Positions 11,717 through 20,154 of a stretch of DNA of 64,000 nucleotides are shown here, piece by piece (within the stretch, counting starts at the first letter, position 1; the number at the start of each line of letters is the position of its first letter). The stretch comes from Myxococcota bacterium (GTDB lineage Bacteria > Myxococcota_A > Bradymonadia > UBA7976 > UBA1532): positions 124,001-188,000 of the forward strand of contig CAUJDF010000014.1 of the NCBI GenBank assembly GCA_963169045.1. The letters run 5' to 3'. The position numbers were made by a program, and so were the translations under genes. The notes beneath the pieces are model-generated. The model was given only the letters and a program-made list of their open reading frames with translations. It made no database searches and had not been told where the DNA came from.

Positions 11717-13149
11717 CAGAAGGCCACCGCCAACTGCAGGTCGAAGTAGTGGGCGTCGCCGAGCGCGAAACCGAGCGGCTCGCGGCCGGTGATGTCCCAG
11801 AGGCGCGTGTAGGAGCCCTTGAGCACGGTGTGCGGCGTCGGCCGCCAGTTCAGGCCGCCCTGCCCCGAGAGCAGCCGGCCGAACACGCCCGTGCCGCCGC
11901 CGCCGCCGCCGCCGACGTCGACGATGTCGATCGCCGCGAAGGGTCGCAGGTCGATCGGTTCGAGTGGCAGCCGGTACGCGCCGAGCAGGTAACCGCCGAA
12001 GGTCTCGCTGTCCGGCTGCGTGCCGCCGAGCAGCGGCTGGCGAGTGCGCTTGCCGTCCTCGAAGACGGTCAGGCCGTAGAAGCCCTCGAGGTACACCTGC
12101 CAGCGCGCCCACTCGCCGCGGAGATCGATGCCGAGCGCCGTCTGGTCCGCGGAGATCGTCTGCCGGCGGTCGAAGCGGAGCGGCGTCAGCTCGAGGCTGC
12201 GCTCCGTGTCCGACAGCGTGCCGCGCCAGGCCGCGGCGCCGAGCTCCCAGTTCGTCGTGCGCTCACGGCGGCTGAGAGAGAGACGCGCGCCGAGCGCCTT
12301 GTCCGCGTCGAGGTCCCCCTGAAGCTCCACCGGGCTGCGACCGTTCGTCACGTACAGGGCGTACTCCACCGAATGCCAGCCGAGCGGGAGCGCGCCGAAG
12401 ACCTGCACGCCGAGCTGCTGCGTGGGAAACGGCGCGGAGAGCACGGCGAGCGGCGGGCGCGCCGCGATGAGCACGGGCGTGCCGTGATCGACGTTCCAGA
12501 CGCCGAACGGGGTCAGGAACACCCCCACGCGCAATCCGAGGCGCTCCGAGGGCGTCCAGTCGACGTGGGCGCGCTCGATGCCCACACCGCCCCAGAAGAA
12601 GCTGCTGCCGGAGACGGGATCGCCGACGCGCGTGCTCGTCCGCGCGAACTGCGTGCCGAGCTGCTCGCTCGTGAAGGCGTTCACCTGCCCGTTGGGCTGG
12701 AAGGTGAAGCGCAGCTCGGTCAGCACGCGCCAGTCGTCCTCGGGACGGAAGTCGAAGTAGAGGTTGAGGTGGCCGAAGTACAGCGCGGGCGGGTTCTCGG
12801 AGCCGGCGAGGATCGACGACTCGCTGAACGCCTCGACGTAGAAGACGGTGAAGTCGGTGAAGCCGTAGACGTCGAAGCGCGACGCCTTCGTGTCCTCGCC
12901 GTTCTCGACGATGAGCGACGAGAGGCGGCGGTTCTCGGCCTCGATGGCAGCCAGGCGCGCTTCGAGATCGGCGAGCCGCAGGTCGACGTCGGGATCGCCC
13001 GGCGGGAGGGGGTCATCGTCGTCGGGGGTGGGCGCGGCATCGGGCGCAGGCGGTCCGGCGTCGGGCGCAGGCGATCCGGCGTCCGGCGGAGCGTCCTGGG
13101 CGCGCGCCGTCCACGGCGCGAGGCAGAGCAGCAGCAGGAGCGCGCGCAT
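11716..13149 (-). CDS. outer-membrane beta-barrel porin with coiled-coil N-terminus
   Basis: 477 residues. ATG at 13149 gives a signal peptide ending near TARAQ18. Residues 20-55 are Asp/Pro-rich. Residues 55-80 form a short coiled coil (DLRLADLEARLAAIEAENRR) of the type seen in trimeric porins. The remainder alternates polar and hydrophobic residues with aromatic girdles and ends in Phe (LQLAVAF), the signal recognised by BAM. This is an outer-membrane barrel, probably anion- or phosphate-selective given its neighbours, though selectivity cannot be read from sequence. It is coupled to the PBP/YfiR gene by TGATG and to the upstream lipoprotein in the same way. Porin, periplasmic protein and kinase together suggest a nutrient-sensing route through the envelope. 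Confidence 0.82.
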   Translation of the reverse strand: MRALLLLLCLAPWTARAQDAPPDAGSPAPDAGPPAPDAAPTPDDDDPLPPGDPDVDLRLADLEARLAAIEAENRRLSSLIVENGEDTKASRFDVYGFTDFTVFYVEAFSESSILAGSENPPALYFGHLNLYFDFRPEDDWRVLTELRFTFQPNGQVNAFTSEQLGTQFARTSTRVGDPVSGSSFFWGGVGIERAHVDWTPSERLGLRVGVFLTPFGVWNVDHGTPVLIAARPPLAVLSAPFPTQQLGVQVFGALPLGWHSVEYALYVTNGRSPVELQGDLDADKALGARLSLSRRERTTNWELGAAAWRGTLSDTERSLELTPLRFDRRQTISADQTALGIDLRGEWARWQVYLEGFYGLTVFEDGKRTRQPLLGGTQPDSETFGGYLLGAYRLPLEPIDLRPFAAIDIVDVGGGGGGGTGVFGRLLSGQGGLNWRPTPHTVLKGSYTRLWDITGREPLGFALGDAHYFDLQLAVAF

Positions 13150-13463
13150 CAGCCGCCCTCCGCCGGGAGGCAGGCGGTGGCCCCGGACACGGGCGCGCAG
13201 GCGAAACCGGCGGGGCAGACCCCGCCGTCGCCGCCGCAGCCGGTCGTGGTACAGACGCCGCCGTCGCTGCCCTCGGGCCGCACGCAGGACAGGCCCGCGC
13301 CGGCGCACCCGCCGTCCGGTGCGCAGGCGGCGCCGAGGCCGGCGTCGGGCGTGCGACAGATGAAGTCCTCGACCAGCCGGTCACCGGGATCGCAACGCGG
13401 ATCCTCGAGACACCCGGCGAGCGCCAGCGAGACGAGCAGCGAGATCGGTCGGCAACCCCCCAT
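13149..13463 (-). CDS. small Cys-rich lipoprotein, 104 aa
   Basis: The signal peptide has lipobox ALAGC at Cys18. The mature part has ten further cysteines spread through Gly/Asp-rich sequence (CDPGDRLVEDFICRTPDAG, CAPDGGCAGAGLSC, CPAGFACAPVSGATAC), so disulfide-bonded and surface-exposed is the likely state. No family recognised. The ATG at 13463 is the only start that gives a signal peptide. The stop overlaps the porin start. The 60-bp gap behind it separates it from the FHA regulator and carries an 11-bp palindrome (GGGGATTCCCC, 13500-13510), so a promoter could lie there. Confidence 0.75.
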   Translation of the reverse strand: MGGCRPISLLVSLALAGCLEDPRCDPGDRLVEDFICRTPDAGLGAACAPDGGCAGAGLSCVRPEGSDGGVCTTTGCGGDGGVCPAGFACAPVSGATACLPAEGG

Positions 13464-13523
13464 GTCGCGACAGACGATCGGCCCGGAGGTGGGGTTGCGG
13501 GGGATTCCCCGAATCGGTGCGCT

Positions 13524-15029
<1,506 letters not shown>

Positions 15030-15048
15030 CGGGCGAAGCATAGACGCA

Positions 15049-15074
15049 TCACGCGCCCGATCACACGCGGTCAC
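15049..15074 (+). promoter_or_regulatory. phased TCAC repeats, probable upstream activator site A
   Basis: Three direct copies of TCAC begin at 15049, 15061 and 15071 (ATCACGC, GATCACAC, GTCACGTCC), spaced 12 and 10 bp. The last two lie exactly 68 and 58 bp before the sigma-54 promoter at 15129, the same distances as in the second copy at 17179-17206. They also sit just upstream of the divergent FHA-AAA+ gene start, so binding there could regulate that gene too. Confidence 0.65.
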
Positions 15075-15128
15075 GTCCCCACACGCCGCCGGAGGACCGC
15101 GCCCCACGCGGCGCTGGGGCCGCGACGG

Positions 15129-15143
15129 TGGCACGACGGTTGC
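15129..15143 (+). promoter_or_regulatory. sigma-54 promoter (-24/-12)
   Basis: TGGCACGACGGTTGC matches the sigma-54 consensus TGGCACG-N4-TTGC with GG and GC exactly 10 nt apart. It lies 35 nt before the lipoprotein start at 15179, which has GGGGAGG before it. Transcription would start near 15155. Confidence 0.85.
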
Positions 15144-15178
15144 GATTGGGGTCCGCCCGAACCGATGGGGAGGCGAAC

Positions 15179-17167
15179 ATGAAGCGCGCGATGGTCAAGG
15201 TGCAGTGGGTGGTGCTGGCGGCGGCGCTGGGGGCGTGCGGCGAGGCGGCGCCGGGCGACGAGGCGTGGGCGACCGACGAAGCGGCGATCGTCGAGGGCAG
15301 CGCGGAGGCGGCCGGCGTTCTGCGCGTCGCCAACACGCTCGACTTCGCCACGCTCGACGTGGACGTGGGCCTCGACGCCCGCGCCGCGCGCAACATCGTC
15401 GAGCGGCGCGGCGCCGGCTACCCGACGCTCGCCGCGCTCGAGGCGGTGCCGTACGTCGGCGACATCGCGATCGGCCGGATGCAGACCTACGCCGAGCGCC
15501 AGGGCTGGATCGAGGCCGCCCCGCCGCCGCCGGAGGGCGCCGTCATCGTGAACGGTGTCGCCGAGGGCAGCGCGGAGGCGCGGGCCATCCTCGGGCTCGC
15601 CAACACGGCGCCCGCGGCGGTGCTCGACGTCGACGCCGGCCTCGACATCCGCGCGGTGAGCCACATCGTCGCCCGTCGGCCCTTCGCGGACCTCGCCGCG
15701 CTCGACGCCGTCCCGTACGTCACGGCGACGGCCTTCCAGCGGCTGCTGGCCTACGCCGGCACGGCGGCGGCGCCGCCCGCGCCGCCGGCGCCGCCCGCCG
15801 GGCCGCCGTACCAGGACACGCCGGTCGTCCTCGGCGTGCGCGAGGGCAGCTACGAGGGCCTCGCCCTCTTGCGCGTCGCCAACGAGGCGACGCTGGCCCA
15901 GCTCGACGACGACGCGGGCCTCGACGCCCGCGCGGCGAAGGCGATCTTCCACACGCGCGCCGCGAACGGCGCCTACCGCACCCTCGGCGCGCTCGACGCG
16001 GTGCCGAACGTCGGCCAGGCGGCCTTCGACCGCATGCTCGCCTACGCCCGGCAGCACAACCTGCTGACGCGCTGCGGCGACCGCGTCGTGCAGCCGGTCA
16101 TGGAGCAGTGCGACGGCGGCGTCGGCTGCGACGCGCAGTGCCGCTTCACGTACCACTGCGGCGACGGCGCGCTCGAGGTGGGCGAGCAGTGCGACGACGG
16201 GAACGCCGCGAGCCGCGACGGCTGCAGCGCCCAGTGCCGGACCGAGCTCCTGTACGAGAGCGCCGACAACCGCAGCATCGACACCGCCGACGACCTGCGC
16301 ACCTTCCGCGAGGTCGCCGGCCGGCTCGACGGCGAGGGCGACCGCGCCTACATCCGCTTCACGCTCGACCGCCCGACGCGGGTGCGCATCGACGTGGCCG
16401 GCGGCGACACCGACCGCTGCGTGTGGTTCGGATTCCTGAGCCCGGTCGGCGTCTACCACAGCGACCTGTTCGACCCGGACGCGCAGATCCGCGACGCGAA
16501 CGACCGTCCCATCGCCTCGTTCGACACCAACTGCGGCCGGCGCGCGCCCGACCTCGCCGGCTACGACATGAACCAGCTGCTGCAGCCGGGCACCTACTAC
16601 CTGCGCCTCGAAGGTCAGGACGTCGGCGGCGGCTGGGACTCCGAGTACCGGATCGGCTACAACGCGCGGTTCGCGTTCGAGGCCGCCGGGCCCGTGTGCG
16701 GCAACGGCCGCGTCGAGGCGCCCGAGGCGTGCGACGACGGCAACCCCGCGAGCGGCGACGGATGCAGCCAGCAGTGCGCGGTCGAGACGCTGGCCGAGGT
16801 GGAGCCGAACGACGCGCCGCAGGGCGCGCGGGCGCTCGGGACGTACGTGTTCGCGAGCGGCGACATCCACCGCGCGGGCGACGAGGACTGGTGGGCGGTG
16901 CACGTGCCGGCGGGCGGCGGCCTGCTCGCCGAGGTGAGCGACGGCGCGGGCGGCTGCGACTTCGACGCGCGCCTGGAGGTGTTCGACGCGGCGGGCGTCC
17001 AGATCGCCTGGGACGACGACGACGGCCCCGGCTACTGCCCGCGGCTCGACTCCGCCCGCGACCCCGCCGTGCGTGCGCTCCCCGGCGGCGTGTACACGCT
17101 GCGCGTGCGGCATGCCGACGCGCGCCTCGTCGGCGCCCCGTACCGGCTCGAGGTGCGCGTCCGCTGA
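15179..17167 (+). CDS. surface lipoprotein with three HhH-like (ComEA-like) repeats and CDDGN cysteine repeats
   Basis: 662 residues. ATG at 15179 has GGGGAGG upstream and gives a lipoprotein signal (AALGAC, Cys20). Three repeats of about 60 residues follow (about 40-300), each with EGSAEA..LRVAN, LD.DVGLDARAA..I, and LDAVPYVG. They look like the helix-hairpin-helix units of ComEA-type proteins, which bind DNA. Next come two CDDGN repeats of the Myxococcus Cys-rich type (CGDGALEVGEQCDDGN and CGNGRVEAPEACDDGN) alternating with two beta-rich domains similar to pre-peptidase C-terminal modules, the last with DDDDGPGYCPRLD. A Pro/Ala linker separates repeats 2 and 3. It is driven by a sigma-54 promoter. 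A DNA-binding role at the cell surface is an inference from the repeats only. Confidence 0.8.
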   Translation: MKRAMVKVQWVVLAAALGACGEAAPGDEAWATDEAAIVEGSAEAAGVLRVANTLDFATLDVDVGLDARAARNIVERRGAGYPTLAALEAVPYVGDIAIGRMQTYAERQGWIEAAPPPPEGAVIVNGVAEGSAEARAILGLANTAPAAVLDVDAGLDIRAVSHIVARRPFADLAALDAVPYVTATAFQRLLAYAGTAAAPPAPPAPPAGPPYQDTPVVLGVREGSYEGLALLRVANEATLAQLDDDAGLDARAAKAIFHTRAANGAYRTLGALDAVPNVGQAAFDRMLAYARQHNLLTRCGDRVVQPVMEQCDGGVGCDAQCRFTYHCGDGALEVGEQCDDGNAASRDGCSAQCRTELLYESADNRSIDTADDLRTFREVAGRLDGEGDRAYIRFTLDRPTRVRIDVAGGDTDRCVWFGFLSPVGVYHSDLFDPDAQIRDANDRPIASFDTNCGRRAPDLAGYDMNQLLQPGTYYLRLEGQDVGGGWDSEYRIGYNARFAFEAAGPVCGNGRVEAPEACDDGNPASGDGCSQQCAVETLAEVEPNDAPQGARALGTYVFASGDIHRAGDEDWWAVHVPAGGGLLAEVSDGAGGCDFDARLEVFDAAGVQIAWDDDDGPGYCPRLDSARDPAVRALPGGVYTLRVRHADARLVGAPYRLEVRVR

Positions 17168-17178
17168 GCGCGCCGCGA

Positions 17179-17206
17179 TCACGCGCGATCACGCCCGCTC
17201 ACGTCC
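17179..17206 (+). promoter_or_regulatory. phased TCAC repeats, probable upstream activator site B
   Basis: Three TCAC units begin at 17179, 17189 and 17199, exactly 10 bp apart (GATCACGCGC, GATCACGCCC, GCTCACGTCC), so all face the same side of the helix. The third is 58 bp before the sigma-54 promoter, identical to site A. It begins 11 nt after the stop of the preceding lipoprotein. Confidence 0.68.
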
Positions 17207-17256
17207 GACGCGGTGCGACCGCCCTCGCCGGCCGCACCGCCGCTGCCTCGTCCCGC

Positions 17257-17271
17257 TGGCACGCCTGTTGC
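17257..17271 (+). promoter_or_regulatory. sigma-54 promoter (-24/-12)
   Basis: TGGCACGCCTGTTGC is a perfect fit to TGGCACG-N4-TTGC. It lies 35 nt before the ATG at 17307, the same spacing as for the promoter at 15129, so the two genes should be coregulated. Confidence 0.87.
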
Positions 17272-17306
17272 GATGATGCCCCCGTCCCCAGCACCCGGAG
17301 GAACCC

Positions 17307-20138
17307 ATGCGTTACGTCGTCGCCTGTCTCGCCGCTGTCGCCCTCGGCGCCTGCGAATCGTCCAACAGCCAGTTCGCGCCGCTCGCGGACGCCGCGCCCG
17401 CCGGCGATGCGGCCCCGGCGCCCGACGCGGGCGGCGCCGGCGGTCAGGGGGGCGCCGGCGGAGAAGGGGGCGCCGGCGGCATGGGCGGCGAGGGCGGCGC
17501 CGGCGGCATGGGCGGCGAGGGCGGCGCCGGCGGCATGGGCGGCGAGGGCGGCGCCGGCGGCATGGGCGGCGGCGACCCCCCCGAGTGCGCCGAGGGCGCC
17601 GAGAGCCGCGTGCCCTGCGGGGTGAACGACCGCGGGACGCGCCGCCGCTTCTGCCGCGACGGCGCCTGGGTCCTCGACGGCGCCTGCGAGGACGTCGACA
17701 CCTGCGCCGAGGGCGCCACCGAGACCGAGGCGTGCGGCGAGCAGGGCAACGGCACGCGCAGCCGCCTCTGTCGCGACGGCCGCTTCAGCGCGTGGAGCGC
17801 CTGCGACGACCCCGACCGCGTCTGCGAGGACGGCGCGGTCGAGCAGGTCCCGTGCGGCCTGAACCGCCGCGGCACGACCACCCACGGCTGCGTCGACGGC
17901 CGCTTCGGGCCGTTCGGCGAGTGCGCGGATCCCGACGTGTGCGTCGACGACGCGGTCGGCCGCGAGGCCTGCGGCCTGAACGAGCGCGGCGCCCGCAGCC
18001 GCACCTGCGTGGAGGGCGTCTGGGGCGACCTCGGCGCCTGCGACGACCCCGACGCCTGCGTCGACGGCGCCGCCGAGGCGGTGCCCTGCGGCCGCAACGA
18101 GAACGGCCGCAGCACCCGCACCTGCGTCGAGGGCCAGTGGGGGGGGTTCGGCGCCTGCGTCGATCCCGACGAGTGCACGAACGGCACGACCGAGGCCGAT
18201 CCCGAGCCGTGCGGCATCGAGGGGCGCGGCGAGCGCGCCCGGACGTGCGCCGACGGCCGGTGGAGCCCGTACGGCGCCTGCGACGACCCCGATCGCGTGT
18301 GCGCCGACGGCGAGCGCGAGTCGGTGCCCTGCGGCGTCAACGGGCGCGGCGAGCAGGTCCGCGAGTGCGTCGACGGCCGCTGGGGACCCCTCGGCGAGTG
18401 CGCGGACGACGACGTCTGCGTCGACCGCGCCGAGCAGTCCGAGCCGTGCGGCCGCAACGACCGCGGCCGCCGCGTGCGCACCTGCGCCGACGGCGCCTGG
18501 GGGGCGTGGAGCGCCTGCGACGATCCCGACGCCTGCGTCGACGGCGACACCGAGGACCACGCCTGCGGCCGCAACGGGCGCGGCACCCGCACGCGCGCCT
18601 GCCAGGACGGCCAGTGGTCGGCGTTCGGCGCGTGCGCCGATCCCGACGTCTGCGTCGACGGCGCCCGGCAGGAGGAGGCCTGCGGCGCGGGCGGCGCCGG
18701 CACGCGGGCCCGCGCCTGCGTCCAGGGGCGCTGGGCGGCGTGGGGGGCCTGCGTCGAGCCGGACGGGCGCTGCGATCCCGCGCTCGACGCGCACTGCCGC
18801 ACGTGCACCGACGCCCACGAGGTCAACGACCGCCCCGACGACGCGCGCCAGGTCCAGGCGGGCCAGGTCCGCAACCTGACCGCCTGCAACGACGTCGACC
18901 CGCGCGACTACTACCTGCTCGTCATCGACCGCCCGCAGTACATCGCCGTCCGCGCCGTCTGGACGGAGCGCCCGTCGGACCGCCGCCTGGGCATCGACCT
19001 GCTCGACGCCCGCGGCCTCGCGATCCTGCCGTCCTACGGCAGCGCCACGAACCTCGAGGGCGACGCCCGCGTGAACGGCTACCTGCCCGTCGGCCGCTAC
19101 CACGTCCGCGTGACCGCGCTCGAACGCGAGGTGCCGTACCGTCTCGAGGTGACGTTCGAGCCCATCCCGCTGTGCCCCTTCGAACCGGTGGACTGCGTCG
19201 ACTGCAGCGACGCCTTCGACGGGAACGACCGCCTCGCCGCCGCCGTGCCAATCGAGGCCGGCCAGCGCTACACCGACCTCGAGGTCTGCCAGGGGGCGGA
19301 CGACTGGTTCCGCTTCGACATCGACGGGCCGTCCCACGTGCGCGCCGAGATCACGACGACGCGGCGCGGCGGGACGCAGTCGGTGTGGGTGTTCGACGGG
19401 GACGGGCAGCGGCCGTTCCACATCGGCGGCTTCGACGGGGCGGGCCGGCACTGGATCCAGGGCGAGATCAACCGGCGGATGACGGTGTACGTCCAGGTGG
19501 ATGCCGGGACGGGCGCCGCGCGCTACGACCTGCAGGTCACCGTCACGCCGCTCGCGCCGGCGGCCTGCGCCAACGGTGTCGACGACGACCGCGACGGGCG
19601 CGTCGACCTCGCCGACCGCGGCTGCCTGAACGCGCTCGACGACAGCGAGGTCGATCCGGCGATGCGCCCCGAGTGCGGCAACGGCGTCGACGACGACGAG
19701 GACGGCCGACCCGACTACCCGCAGGACCCGGACTGCGTCTCCGCCGGCCATCCGGTCGAGGAGCGTCCCTGCGTCGCCGACGTCGAGGTCGTGCCGGTCG
19801 ACGAGAGCGGCCGCTTCGAGGTCGACACGAGCGGCGCCCCCGACCTGCTCGGCGCGAGCTGCGGCAACCCCACCGGCGGCGAAGTGGTCTTCGCGGTGCG
19901 CCTCGACGCGCCGGGCGAGGTCGTGGCCGAGGTCGTCGAGGCCTCGTTCGACACCATCCTGTCCGTCCGCAGCATCTGCGACGTGACGGCGTCGAGCCTC
20001 TCCTGCAACGACGACCTGGCCCCCGGCAACCTGCGCTCCCGCCTCGCCCTCGAGCTGCCCGCCGGGCTCAGCCTCGTCGTGCTCGACGGCTTCGGCGGCG
20101 GCCGCGGCCGCGCCGTCGTCGACTTCACGCTGCCCTGA
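17307..20138 (+). CDS. large surface lipoprotein with ten TSP1-like Cys repeats
   Basis: 943 residues; ATG at 17307 follows GGAGG. Lipobox LGAC at Cys16, then an Asp/Ala/Pro linker and a Gly-rich stalk of GGAGGMGGE units (54-89). Residues about 93-488 hold ten tandem repeats of 39-42 residues with four cysteines each, pattern C-x-x-G, CGxNxRGT, CxDGxW, CxDPD; these resemble thrombospondin type-1 like repeats. Two pre-peptidase-C-like beta domains follow (about 495-760), each introduced by a short Cys cluster. Then come two CxNGVDDDxDG calcium-type motifs and a final beta domain. This is an adhesin- or matrix-like surface protein by architecture; the ligand is unknown. Paired by its sigma-54 promoter with the upstream HhH lipoprotein. 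Confidence 0.82.
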   Translation: MRYVVACLAAVALGACESSNSQFAPLADAAPAGDAAPAPDAGGAGGQGGAGGEGGAGGMGGEGGAGGMGGEGGAGGMGGEGGAGGMGGGDPPECAEGAESRVPCGVNDRGTRRRFCRDGAWVLDGACEDVDTCAEGATETEACGEQGNGTRSRLCRDGRFSAWSACDDPDRVCEDGAVEQVPCGLNRRGTTTHGCVDGRFGPFGECADPDVCVDDAVGREACGLNERGARSRTCVEGVWGDLGACDDPDACVDGAAEAVPCGRNENGRSTRTCVEGQWGGFGACVDPDECTNGTTEADPEPCGIEGRGERARTCADGRWSPYGACDDPDRVCADGERESVPCGVNGRGEQVRECVDGRWGPLGECADDDVCVDRAEQSEPCGRNDRGRRVRTCADGAWGAWSACDDPDACVDGDTEDHACGRNGRGTRTRACQDGQWSAFGACADPDVCVDGARQEEACGAGGAGTRARACVQGRWAAWGACVEPDGRCDPALDAHCRTCTDAHEVNDRPDDARQVQAGQVRNLTACNDVDPRDYYLLVIDRPQYIAVRAVWTERPSDRRLGIDLLDARGLAILPSYGSATNLEGDARVNGYLPVGRYHVRVTALEREVPYRLEVTFEPIPLCPFEPVDCVDCSDAFDGNDRLAAAVPIEAGQRYTDLEVCQGADDWFRFDIDGPSHVRAEITTTRRGGTQSVWVFDGDGQRPFHIGGFDGAGRHWIQGEINRRMTVYVQVDAGTGAARYDLQVTVTPLAPAACANGVDDDRDGRVDLADRGCLNALDDSEVDPAMRPECGNGVDDDEDGRPDYPQDPDCVSAGHPVEERPCVADVEVVPVDESGRFEVDTSGAPDLLGASCGNPTGGEVVFAVRLDAPGEVVAEVVEASFDTILSVRSICDVTASSLSCNDDLAPGNLRSRLALELPAGLSLVVLDGFGGGRGRAVVDFTLP
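17466..17573 (+). repeat. 27-bp tandem repeat encoding GGAGGMGGE
   Basis: Four nearly identical 27-bp units lie inside the lipoprotein gene and encode the Gly-rich stalk. In-frame copy-number change by slippage would alter stalk length without breaking the gene. Confidence 0.85.
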
Positions 20139-20152
20139 TCACGCGCTGTCAC
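20137..20152 (+). promoter_or_regulatory. orphan pair of phased TCAC repeats
   Basis: GATCACGCGCTGTCAC overlaps the stop of the lipoprotein gene. Two TCAC units (20139, 20149) are 10 bp apart and the first decamer is identical to the first unit of site B. No sigma-54 promoter follows; the next gene is convergent and ends at 20155. It may be a remnant of a third regulated unit. Confidence 0.4.
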
Positions 20153-20154
20153 AG

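Noticed and set aside
17199-19751. An 850-codon minus-strand frame opposite the TSP1-like lipoprotein gene
   Set aside because: Its repetitive Ala/Val/Gly sequence mirrors the repeats of the plus-strand gene; the plus strand has a signal peptide, ribosome site and promoter.
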